A stretch of DNA of 64,000 nt from JBFMDN01 sp040753915. GTDB taxonomy: Bacteria > Desulfobacterota > Desulfomonilia > Desulfomonilales > Desulfomonilaceae. Position numbers and translations under genes: made by a program. Under the pieces are notes generated by a model. That model searched no databases. It was not told the origin of the DNA and saw only the letters and a list, made by a program, of their open reading frames with translations. The stretch is taken from the NCBI GenBank assembly GCA_040753915.1, contig JBFMDN010000027.1, positions 1-64,000 on the forward strand, in the 5' to 3' direction. Of the stretch, positions 28,617-36,591 are shown piece by piece (the first letter of the stretch is position 1; each line of letters starts with the position of its first letter).

Positions 28617-28895
28617 CTATAACGGAACCCCTCCCTTCCTGATGAGCAACTGCTTGACGATGTCTATCTTGTCCTTGCCCGCACAGTCGATGCCTTCCAT
28701 TCGTGCGGTCTCGAGAAGGATGTCGTCGGGGTAGCAGAGGGTTAAGGCATAACTGGATTCGTAGGAGCCAAAGAACTCATTCAGTTCTGCCTTGCGGTCG
28801 GCTTCCCGGCAGCCTTCCCGGAAGGCCCCCGCGGCATCGCGAAGGGCCTTCCGGAAAAGGCACCCGAAGAAACGGCGTTTTGTCTCGTCGACCAT
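28617..28895 (-). CDS. Small Cys-containing protein, unknown function
   Basis: A 92-residue soluble protein: an N-terminal basic helix (ETKRRFFGCLFRKALRDAAG) with a repeated FFGxL/FFGSY pattern, then a compact segment (PDDILLETARMEGIDCAGKD) and a helical end. The reading frame continues upstream into the membrane-protein gene, but the ATG at 28895, with AGGTGA before it, lies only 8 nt after that gene's stop, so the two are tightly coupled. No known domain is recognised. Confidence 0.6.
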   Translation of the reverse strand: MVDETKRRFFGCLFRKALRDAAGAFREGCREADRKAELNEFFGSYESSYALTLCYPDDILLETARMEGIDCAGKDKIDIVKQLLIRKGGVPL

Positions 28896-28903
28896 CACTT
28901 CAC

Positions 28904-30133
28904 CTATTGCTCGGTTGTCGCCCGCATGGGCCAATTGCCTAAGAAATCTCGGTGGACCATGATGATGCTCAGGAAGAGAATCGTCCACACCAACGGGGTG
29001 TCGTCTGGCTGGGCAATTCCGGGGACTTTGCCAAGTACAAAGGTGGATGCGGGCGAATAGTAGAACCATCTGATCAGGATTGCTCCCAGAAACACAATAC
29101 CCGTCCTAAGCAAGCCCCTGGCAAAGAGACCGCTTACCTGAGGGAAGTTTCCAAAATAGTCCTTGAGGATGAAAGAGGCGAGCATGAGGAACCCGGCGAA
29201 CTCGCCCGCGTGCAGATACCGGAAATACGGCGCGTCGGTATACTGCCCGCCCTCAAACGGCTCCATCCAGTAATAGGTCATGATCTTCAAGAGAACCACA
29301 AAAGTCATGAGACCCAGCACGAAGGTCCCGATGAGCGTGGATAGCCCCGTGAGGAATGATTTTTCGCCGTGCTTCTCCAGGGCTTTCCAAGGATACCCTT
29401 CCCAACAGAGGTCGGTGATGACGACCCATGCGAGAGTGCAAAGGATCAACCCTAGGCTGAAGAAGGCGCTCCCGGTCCCCGCGAAGGAAGCCCACCAGGG
29501 GTCTACGCCGGCCTTGTTCTGTGGGGGATAAAACAGATAGCATACGTGCGGGTGAAACAGCACCACGTACGTGATTACCGTAAACACCATGATCGACGCA
29601 AACCTCGACCAGGCCAGTACCCCGCGCCCGACTCCAGCCCACGGCCACGATCCGAACCCAGCCTTCCAGGTTAGTGCCCACCACAGGAAGGCCGCAGAAA
29701 AATAGATGATGGCCGTGGACGCGTTCTCGCGTGCCACAAATGGCTCCGCGCCCGTACCGCCGGACGCGACGATGGACTGAGGACTGAAATAGGCCACGCC
29801 GAGTCTGCCGATGAAGCCCCAAAAAACCCCATAGACCACGACCAACGTCAGCACCACGGCGACGGCGGTCAACACCATACCGTACCCAATTCCCGCCCTA
29901 CCTGGGGCGGACTCGTTGCTCGCGGCGGTGACGTCCAGGACCTGACTCATCAGCACGACTACGGCCAGGAAGACCACAGCCAAAGAAAAACCGTACATCG
30001 GAGTGTAGAGTTTCATCACCCCATCCGGGTGCATCAGCACGTACCAGATGAGCCAGACGATACAGAAAACGACCAGAAAGCTAATGCATCCGACCACATA
30101 GTCGCGTCCCGACACCATTCCAGTCCTATGCAT
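28904..30133 (-). CDS. Polytopic membrane protein (about 10 helices), unknown function
   Basis: A 409-residue integral membrane protein with roughly ten hydrophobic helices. Conserved-looking polar spots within or near helices (FHPHVCYLFYPPQNK, KIMTYYWMEPFEGGQY, FRYLHAGEFAGFLMLASFIL) contain His, Tyr and Glu that could bind heme or quinone. No known transporter signature was seen. GGGAGG lies 8 nt before the ATG. Gene order on this strand is cytochrome, Tat-exported hydrolase, this protein, two small soluble proteins, which suggests a membrane-anchored complex. Its substrate is unknown. Confidence 0.7.
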   Translation of the reverse strand: MHRTGMVSGRDYVVGCISFLVVFCIVWLIWYVLMHPDGVMKLYTPMYGFSLAVVFLAVVVLMSQVLDVTAASNESAPGRAGIGYGMVLTAVAVVLTLVVVYGVFWGFIGRLGVAYFSPQSIVASGGTGAEPFVARENASTAIIYFSAAFLWWALTWKAGFGSWPWAGVGRGVLAWSRFASIMVFTVITYVVLFHPHVCYLFYPPQNKAGVDPWWASFAGTGSAFFSLGLILCTLAWVVITDLCWEGYPWKALEKHGEKSFLTGLSTLIGTFVLGLMTFVVLLKIMTYYWMEPFEGGQYTDAPYFRYLHAGEFAGFLMLASFILKDYFGNFPQVSGLFARGLLRTGIVFLGAILIRWFYYSPASTFVLGKVPGIAQPDDTPLVWTILFLSIIMVHRDFLGNWPMRATTEQ

Positions 30134-30208
30134 CTTCGGGCCCTCCCAAGCCGGCCCCGCAGTGTGCGAGGATAATTGCCGCCTTTACAGGCACTTACAC
30201 GCGAGCAA

Positions 30209-31297
30209 TCAGAATGTCACGCTGTCTCCATTCGTCAGGAACACGTTGCTGGCCTTTGCTACCGTCGAGAACTTCTTGTACTCCTTATACTTGTTCGTGC
30301 CCTTGACGACGGGGATGCCGGCCTCGGACGCCTTCTCCGCCCAGATCCAGCCGGTGCAGTGATTGCACGCGACTTTCTGAAGCTGGAAGGATTTTACACC
30401 CTTGATGATGTCGTCGAACTTGGGCTCCCAGTTCTCGAACAGCGTGATGTGAAGCCCGCCATAGCAACCGTAGGGCTTGTATCCCTCGAAATTGGACCGT
30501 GCATAAGAGAAGAGCGACAAAATGCCCGGGTGGCAACATCCTGTTACTGTGACTACACCCTTATCCTTCACGTTGAAATAGAGAACGTTTTCCCCTCGCA
30601 CCCTCAACAGTATCGGTACGTCGAACATTCTCACCGCCACGCCCGGCATGACTCGATAGATCCCGTCTCCTTTTTCGCCGTCTGGGGAGCATTCGATCAA
30701 CTTCCCCGTGTGGGGGGAGTCGTTCTTGCAGATGGAGACCTCTTTGCCTTCCTTGGTCTTTGCCTTGTGGTGGGCCTTCTCTCTCAGTAATGCAATGTCC
30801 TCAGGGTAGTGAGTCTTGGGAGCATAGATGGTGATGTCCGGCTTGACCTTTAGAGTGGACTCAATCCCCCAGAAGTGATCTAGATGCCAGTGGGAAAGGA
30901 CCATGAACTCAATTTCCCCACTCTTGAGCATCGATGCGACGTTGCTTTTTTCATTGAAGATGTAGTCCATCCACTCGGTGTTCCAACCTGTGTCCATGAG
31001 AAACTTTCTTTCCTTGCCGTCCAGCCCGGTCACGGTGATGAGGGCCGCATACCCCCCGGCATTGTCCCACTCCCACGGGATGGTGTACTGATTCGTCATG
31101 GCCCCGCCGTAGTCCATGAGATTCTTCTTGAAGATGTCGTTGTCGAACCAACTCGTCTCGGTCAGCACGTCCACTTTGACGGATTTGATCTGACCAAAAT
31201 CGACCTTCGCGGCCTCAGCTCTTTTGGGGAACATGCCCGCGCCGCCCGCGGCAACTCCGGCGACGGCTATGGATTTGAGAAAGTCGCGACGTTCCAT
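30209..31297 (-). CDS. Tat-exported metallo-beta-lactamase-fold hydrolase
   Basis: A 362-residue protein. The N-terminus MERRDFLKSIAVAGVAAGGA is a twin-arginine signal; export would occur after metal loading in the cytoplasm. The hydrolase fold shows FLMDTGWNTEW and SHWHLDHFWG (His136, His138, Asp140, His141 for two metals), then TGCCHPGIL and a C-terminal ACNHCTGW. The arrangement recalls the MBL branch around methanopterin-biosynthesis-type and other small-molecule hydrolases; the substrate is not predictable. It lies between a c-type cytochrome and a polytopic membrane protein, and so probably acts in the periplasm with them. Confidence 0.85.
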   Translation of the reverse strand: MERRDFLKSIAVAGVAAGGAGMFPKRAEAAKVDFGQIKSVKVDVLTETSWFDNDIFKKNLMDYGGAMTNQYTIPWEWDNAGGYAALITVTGLDGKERKFLMDTGWNTEWMDYIFNEKSNVASMLKSGEIEFMVLSHWHLDHFWGIESTLKVKPDITIYAPKTHYPEDIALLREKAHHKAKTKEGKEVSICKNDSPHTGKLIECSPDGEKGDGIYRVMPGVAVRMFDVPILLRVRGENVLYFNVKDKGVVTVTGCCHPGILSLFSYARSNFEGYKPYGCYGGLHITLFENWEPKFDDIIKGVKSFQLQKVACNHCTGWIWAEKASEAGIPVVKGTNKYKEYKKFSTVAKASNVFLTNGDSVTF

Positions 31298-31476
31298 TTG
31301 AAGCCTCCTTATTTGAATGGTTCTTGCGATGGCCTTGTTGTGTAACGGCCACTCGTTCTATGCAGTAACCGGCGCTGTGCAGCGAGGTCCGCGAGCTCCG
31401 GCTGGAAAAAAGTGGCCCCATAAACCAGTTATGAGCAACAGCACTCTAATGCCTTACGCTGGATGCAGCAAATGAC

Positions 31477-31818
31477 TTATCCCGGATCCTTTTCCATGCC
31501 TGCCCTCAGGCTGTACAGAAGTTCGGTCACGAGCTCCGTTTCCTCCGGCGAGAGGCCCAGTCCGTACCCGTGCATGGTTTTGACGACAAGAAGCCAATCA
31601 TCGCGCGTGCGCCCGGGCTTTTCCGGGTCCGCCACGGAATCGTGGCAAAGGAGGCATTTCTGCTTGTAAATTTGAAAAGCCTTGAGGTGGTCAACCTTCC
31701 TCTTCTCGGCCTGCTTCAACGGCTTTTCCGCAGTAATCCCGAGCCCCACACCCGCAAGGCCAAGAATTGCGCATATGCTTACAAGAACGACTTTCTTCCA
31801 AACATCGGGAATGTTCAT
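31477..31818 (-). CDS. Membrane-anchored monoheme c-type cytochrome
   Basis: A 113-residue protein: an uncleaved or cleaved N-terminal hydrophobic segment (VVLVSICAILGLAGVGLG), then a periplasmic part with one heme attachment site CLLCH at about residues 64-68. A methionine in the region TMHGYGLGLSPEETE is a possible sixth ligand, though this is uncertain. It would carry electrons in the periplasm. TGGAGG sits 4-5 nt before the ATG, choosing this start over one 27 nt upstream. First gene of the leftward five-gene run. Confidence 0.8.
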   Translation of the reverse strand: MNIPDVWKKVVLVSICAILGLAGVGLGITAEKPLKQAEKRKVDHLKAFQIYKQKCLLCHDSVADPEKPGRTRDDWLLVVKTMHGYGLGLSPEETELVTELLYSLRAGMEKDPG

Positions 31819-32031
31819 ATGCCTCCACCTCCCATCGAGATCCATCGAGTCTTAAACGGGCACCCCCATGCGATTCGCCTTCCTCAGGACACACGCACCG
31901 ATGCGACAGGATTCCCACCATCAGGCGGAAACCTCTGGGAAGGCCGGCCATGAGCCTTCAACCAACGAGTCACCTCAGAGCGTTGGAAACTGTCCGGGGG
32001 GCTTTCGTCCCCGCGGTGGTCCCTCTTGGGT

Positions 32032-32514
32032 CTATTCCTCGAAGCGTTTACACGCTGAACAGAGTCCGTGAAATTTGATCACGTGGCCGGTGATCCTGAA
32101 TCCGTATTTTTCTGAGAGCCGCTCTTCCGTTCGTTTGATAAGGCGCAGCTCCTCATCGGTGAACTCGTGATAGTCTATGACGATTCCGCAGTTGTCGCAG
32201 ACGAGATGATGATGATGTGGGACTCCGCGGGGGCCTTCGGCAAGTTCGTAGCGCGCTCGACCGTCCCCGAAATCGAATCTGTCCGCGATGCCGAGATTCA
32301 CGAGGAGATCCAGTGACCGATAGATGGATGTCAGGCCCACCGAAAGGCGGTTGTTCTGCATCATCCTGTAGATGTCCTCCGCGCTGAGATGGGCCCCTAT
32401 TTCGGCATCCGCCAAGATCCCCAGCACCGCCTCTCTCGCATTGGTAAGTCTGTATCCTCGCGCTTTGAGGAGTTTGCGGCACAGGGGCAGAATCTTGGAA
32501 GCCGGCTCGGGCAT
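32032..32514 (-). CDS. Fur-family metalloregulator
   Basis: A 160-residue Fur-family repressor. The winged-helix part includes YRLTNAREAVLGILADAE and the recognition helix SVGLTSIYRSLDLLVNLG. The C-terminal half has PHHHHLVCDNC and LCSACKRF, providing the structural zinc Cys4 site and a His-rich sensory site. Which metal it senses (Fe, Zn, Ni) cannot be told. It is leftward and precedes the cytochrome operon by about 200 nt on the same strand, so it may control it. A candidate box lies just upstream of its start. Confidence 0.88.
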   Translation of the reverse strand: MPEPASKILPLCRKLLKARGYRLTNAREAVLGILADAEIGAHLSAEDIYRMMQNNRLSVGLTSIYRSLDLLVNLGIADRFDFGDGRARYELAEGPRGVPHHHHLVCDNCGIVIDYHEFTDEELRLIKRTEERLSEKYGFRITGHVIKFHGLCSACKRFEE

Positions 32515-32535
32515 ACGGGGGACCTGCAGAGTTAA

Positions 32536-32550
32536 TGAATGTCATTTTCA
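32536..32550. promoter_or_regulatory. Candidate Fur-type box upstream of the fur-like gene
   Basis: TGAATGTCATTTTCA is an imperfect 7-1-7 inverted repeat of the Fur/PerR/Zur kind, 22 nt before the regulator's ATG. Autoregulation is inferred. The remainder of 32551-33315 holds no gene or repeat that I could recognise. Confidence 0.4.
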
Positions 32551-33315
32551 GTAACGGAGGCGTTCTGTCAAGCCTTTTCTCCAAATTTACGTGCTCTTTT
32601 TCTCTTCACAGTATCTTGAGCGACCCGCGGTCGATGTGGGGCCGCATCTGAGAATCCATGCGAGATTTCGCGAGTGACACGGATTGCATCTACGAATCTG
32701 TGCGGTTCAGAGGATAAAGACCTGTGTGGAGCCGGATTGTTTGGGTGCTTTTTCCAGCTCCTGCCCTAAATATTGGTACTTTTCTCCCGGCTTCTGAACG
32801 TTTCAAAATGGTACTTCTTCCAGACACTGACTCGAAGAAAAGGCATGGGGACTACGTTAAGTCCAACAACCTAGTAGGGCACCCATATTATTTCGTGACG
32901 AGGGCCTATTTCTAGGAGCGAAAAAGGCTAAGGATATGATTGGACTTTTCACCGTCGTCACAAGGACCACCCATGCGGTCATAGAGGGCCTCGTGACGGT
33001 GTGTGACTGAATAATCCGGAGCTTGGCCAAGATTTCGGTCGAATTGGCTGGTAAGAGCAGACTCCTACTCAAAAAAGCAAGAGTGGTACGGAAATCTGCT
33101 CTCCTGCCGTCGGGAGAGCGAAACTCAAGGGGTGGTGCTCGAAAAGAGAACGGGTAAGCGGCACTGCGGGCGAAAAATGGTTGTCTGAGGCGGGGGAAAG
33201 CGGTAGAATTTGGAGGCATCATGCGAGTTAGAATGCCAATGGCGAGACGGATAGGGACGGGTAAGGCGAATTCGCGGTCGGGGTCAGCGGTAATCCTCGT
33301 ACCAGGAGCAAGACC

Positions 33316-33624
33316 TTGAGTAATTTCGGAGAGAAAGTCTCCTTCCTGTGGAGTGTCGCGGATTTGATTCGGGACACGTTCAAGCGGAGCAAGTACCAGG
33401 ACGTTATTCTTTCCCTGACGGTGATCCGAAGAATCGATTGCGTCCTTGCGCCAACCAAGGACGAGGTGCTCAAGACCTATCGCAAGTACAAGGATAAACT
33501 CGATAATCTCGATGACGTATTACGCAAGACCCCTGGATTTGCGCTCATGTGTTTGCTCGCCTCCTCCGAAGGCGACTGCCCACGTTGCCCGACAGCCTTC
33601 CCCGAGAAATCCAGCAGAGCATAG
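33316..33624 (+). pseudogene. Type I restriction HsdM, N-terminal fragment
   Basis: A TTG start with AGGAG 8 nt upstream opens a frame whose first 75 residues match the N-terminus of type I DNA methyltransferase subunit M: FLWSVADLIRDTFKRSKYQD, then LTVIRRIDCVLAPTKDEVL. The match stops near DDVLRKTPGFA, where the catalytic domain should begin. What follows in another frame is the C-terminus of HsdR. The methyltransferase domain, HsdS and most of HsdR are gone. Confidence 0.8.
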
Positions 33625-34053
33625 ACATGGATTCTTGCCGCATACAGAAGACCATGGATCGAAAGATTCCGCTTGGGGGCGGGGAGACAGAGCTGCAACC
33701 GATGGAGGTCACCAAAAGCCTTTCGGTGAACGACGCGAAGGAAGCACTGTCCGCCATAATCAAAGACCGCAACGACCGTTTCGGAACTGATTTCACGGAA
33801 GGCGACAAGGTGGTGTTCCAGCATCTGGAGGGACGGCCGGCACCCGACCCAGCGATAGACGCGAGCATGAGGGCCAATCCACCCGAAAAAGTGAGGCTCA
33901 CGTTCGATCAGAAGGCCAAAGACCTGTTACAGGATTTCATTGACTCGCTTCCGATTCTACAAGAAAGTCACGGATGACGAAAGGCTCGGGGAGTACCTCT
34001 TGGATGCATTGTTCAGTCGGTACATGGAGCGGTCTGCACGGTCGCCCATGTGA
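33580..34053 (+). pseudogene. Type I restriction HsdR, C-terminal fragment
   Basis: From about 33580 the frame reads DSLPREIQQSIDMDSCRIQK, then LSVNDAKEALSAIIKDRNDR and VRLTFDQKAKDLLQDFIDS, all typical of the HsdR C-terminal region. A frameshift near 33950 moves the end (FYKKVTDDERLGEYLLDALF) to another frame that stops at 34053. Fused by deletion to the HsdM remnant, it cannot encode an active enzyme. Confidence 0.8.
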
Positions 34054-34103
34054 ACGGGAAAGACATGAAATGAAAATGGGAAACGGTAGCTAAGAGGCAC
34101 AAC

Positions 34104-34637
34104 ATGCGAGCGGGTGGAGATCCGTATCGGATGCTCAGAATGCATCCAATTGATGACTATACCCCAAACCACTATATGTCTAGCGGTTGCCCCAGATCTC
34201 CAGTCATAATGATGGCCTTAGATGAAGACCTCCAAGATCATGCCGCTCAAGTAGGCCAAGCAGTCTACGATATGTTCACCTTTGCGGGGGAGGAAGACAA
34301 AGCAAAGGTTGCGGAGCAAGTGTTGGGCTTCAGTGATCGCATCTGGCAGCGATTCTGGGAAATCGACAATCCATCGTGCCAAATGTTTAACGGCCTGTTT
34401 GCGCTTCTTCAGGATACTAAAGAAGATCTGGACACTCATTCCAAATTGGAGCTCCTCAACAACTGGGAAAACTATTGGCTGATGGAAACCGACATGGGCT
34501 TGGTGTGGAGGACCTATCTTGAGCTCTTGGCACTAGGCGATTACGCTGGAGCTTTCCCACATTGGGGTTACGCACAGACTAAGCCTTTGGGGTCTGATCA
34601 ATTGTTGGTGGATTGCACGTGGAAAAAGGCATCATGA
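34104..34637 (+). CDS. Hypothetical protein next to restriction remnants
   Basis: A 177-residue soluble protein, acidic and helical, rich in Trp in its second half (RIWQRFWEIDNP, NNWENYWLMETDMGLVWRTY). AGAGG lies 6 nt before the ATG. No motif recognised; no signal peptide. It follows the type I restriction fragments by 50 nt and may be a later insertion or an island passenger gene. Confidence 0.55.
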   Translation: MRAGGDPYRMLRMHPIDDYTPNHYMSSGCPRSPVIMMALDEDLQDHAAQVGQAVYDMFTFAGEEDKAKVAEQVLGFSDRIWQRFWEIDNPSCQMFNGLFALLQDTKEDLDTHSKLELLNNWENYWLMETDMGLVWRTYLELLALGDYAGAFPHWGYAQTKPLGSDQLLVDCTWKKAS

Positions 34638-35193
34638 CCGCAGGCAAGTTCGCGGTAGGTGATGGAGGAGTGCAGACCAGGGAATGAGTTCAGACTAAGA
34701 CATTTTCCCCAGTTTCTGATACTGTGGTGATTCAAGCGGAGCCCTGTAGTCTTAGGCGAGCGGTTGGTGATATTGGCATGGGTCAGAGGTGCATGGAGCA
34801 GACGGGACGGCTGCTGCCCGAGGAACTCCACTCCCCGTTCAAGCGGGATGTTTCTCAGATGACCAGTGAGTACAGAGAATTGATATGAATGCTGGGAATG
34901 AAAATCTCACTCCGCCATCCGACCAAATTGTTCTGGTCTTGGCGAGAGGTGCTCGAATGGAGTCTTAACAGAGGGTCGAAAGTGTCCCCACTATTTTGAG
35001 AACAAGAGGGACGGTACTGGATTTGCGTCTCTCCGGGGGGAGCGCGATCTTGCAGGCGGCACGTCTGTTCAGGACTTGAAATCTTTTCGTCAATTTTTCG
35101 TGACCCACGGAGAACAAGCCGTGGCGAGCGAGGTCTATCAGTGTCAGAGGGGTATTGATTTTTCAGGGCAATTGGGAGAGGGCCGCTTCAGTA

Positions 35194-35256
35194 TTGGGTT
35201 ATTCCGTGTCTTCAGGGTGCACGGTTCGCTGCTTCACATCCCGTCGCTCCAACAAA
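35194..35256 (+). repeat. tRNA-Pro 3'-end-like fragment, right direct repeat
   Basis: It starts with the same 20 bases as 27425-27444 (TTGGGTTATTCCGTGTCTTC), then continues in register with roughly 75% identity over 63 bp, including a degraded T-arm/acceptor segment. Together with the left copy it brackets about 7.8 kb. Between 34638 and 35918 there is otherwise no supported gene; 35640-35745 contains degraded sequence similar to 40071-40110 (GGTGA-GATCGAAACGAGA). Confidence 0.55.
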
Positions 35257-35792
35257 ATATTTCTATGACTTATGCCACAGCGCGGCCTTGCTTCATTTTC
35301 GGGGGGGGGTGCGTTGCCGCAACTCGCCGTCTGAAAGGCAACGCCTCGGAACCGTGATCCCACAAGCCGCAGAGGACCGAGAGGTCGAGTATGGGCATCC
35401 AAGAGCGGTTGGAAGAAAAGCGGGACGAAATTCCTTGGGTCGCTGCTACACACGGCGCGAGGAGCATGTTCCGATGACGCGTGGTGACCCTCCGCGTCAC
35501 TGGGCAAGCCCAACGCAAATGAGCCTTCGATCGCCACGGTGCGAGCTCGCATCCCGTGCTGCCCGCTCTTCTCGTTGGAATTGCACCGGGCTACCGACCC
35601 GGCCCGAAGAAATGGCCGCTCTCGCGTCCGGCCAGTCTCGAGCTGCGCTTCGAAAGATTTCGGTGACGATCGAAACGAGACCGTGCAATCGCCACGGCTC
35701 ATCTGCAGCATCGATATTTGCCAGACCGGTCGTAGGTATGTGGGATTCCGTTGGAATACAGCGAGACGAGTTGGGCAGACGGAAAGAGCAGA

Positions 35793-35814
35793 TCAAAAAA
35801 CAAAGCCTGACCCC
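35793..35814 (+). repeat. Dispersed repeat, AAACAAAGCCTGACCCC variant
   Basis: A variant of the 20-nt family. It ends 16 nt before the -35 box of the perR promoter. The copy at 40440-40461 is likewise followed, 7 nt later, by TTCTCTTGACA. Confidence 0.65.
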
Positions 35815-35830
35815 GTATTCTCCACTTCTC

Positions 35831-35859
35831 TTGACACGGGAAAAGAATCCAGTTACTAT
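35831..35859 (+). promoter_or_regulatory. Sigma-70-type promoter of perR
   Basis: TTGACA (35831-35836), a 17-nt spacer and TACTAT (35854-35859), followed by the candidate PerR operator at 35869-35883. A near-consensus promoter about 60 nt before the perR ATG. Confidence 0.6.
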
Positions 35860-35868
35860 GACTCTTAA

Positions 35869-35883
35869 GAGATAACTATTCTC
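35869..35883. promoter_or_regulatory. Candidate PerR operator at perR
   Basis: GAGATAACTATTCTC, an imperfect inverted repeat with GAGA/TCTC ends. It matches 13 of 15 positions of GAGATAAAGATTCTC upstream of katG. Sitting just downstream of the -10, it would block transcription when bound. Confidence 0.55.
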
Positions 35884-35918
35884 TCAAAAGAAAAGGACTC
35901 GCCAAACGGACGGTCCCA

Positions 35919-36374
35919 ATGGCTCGCGATGACTCAAGGAGAAGTGACGAGCGTTTTCAACAGATGCTTGACAAGCTCAAGAGTCTCGATTTCCGTATCA
36001 CCCCCCAGCGTTTGGCCGTGATCCGTATTCTGGCCGCCAGTGAGGATCATCCTACCGCTGAACAAATCTTCGAAAAAGTCAAGACCGAGTTCCCTACCAC
36101 AAGCTTAGCCACCATCTACAAGACTATCGCCCTGCTCAAGGGCCTCAATGAGGTTCTCGAACTGGGCTTTCCCGATGGGAGTAACAGATACGACGGGAAC
36201 AAGCCGTTTCCCCACCCTCACGTGATCTGTACCAAGTGCCGGAAGATCATGGACCCTGAACTAATGAGTCTCGATGAGCTTAAGGACGAGATAGGCAAGA
36301 AGACAGGATTTAGAATTCAACATCACCGCTTGGACTTCTTTGGCGTGTGTCGGGAGTGTCAAGAGGATACGTGA
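35919..36374 (+). CDS. perR: PerR-type peroxide-responsive repressor (Fur family)
   Basis: A 151-residue Fur-family protein. Winged-helix: FRITPQRLAVIRILAASEDH, then the recognition helix SLATIYKTIALLKGL. C-terminal zinc site: HPHVICTKCRKI and FGVCRECQED. The short His region and its location next to katG point to the peroxide-sensing branch rather than Fur or Zur. It presumably represses katG and itself until metal-catalysed oxidation releases DNA. The start has only a weak ribosome site. Confidence 0.85.
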   Translation: MARDDSRRSDERFQQMLDKLKSLDFRITPQRLAVIRILAASEDHPTAEQIFEKVKTEFPTTSLATIYKTIALLKGLNEVLELGFPDGSNRYDGNKPFPHPHVICTKCRKIMDPELMSLDELKDEIGKKTGFRIQHHRLDFFGVCRECQEDT

Positions 36375-36396
36375 CATTTTTTTTTGATTACTGAGA

Positions 36397-36426
36397 GAGA
36401 ATAGTTCTTGAGAGATAAAGATTCTC
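36397..36426. promoter_or_regulatory. Candidate PerR operators upstream of katG
   Basis: Two adjacent sites: GAGAATAGTTCTTGA (36397-36411) and GAGATAAAGATTCTC (36412-36426). The second closely matches the perR site; the first shares GAGAATAGTT with the reverse complement of that site. They lie 170-195 nt before the katG start. Confidence 0.5.
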
Positions 36427-36591
36427 GAATCAGGAAGAAAGTGACCTTGTCATCAACGTGAAAACGGATGCTAAACTAGCCAGTGAAAGGAGGGCCTGGC
36501 GGTGTCGGATTTCGTTGTTTCTACGAGATCGTTCTCGTCAATCTGACGGGCTTTCGCGCGAGGGATTCAGACAACCAAAGGAGGAGACGTC

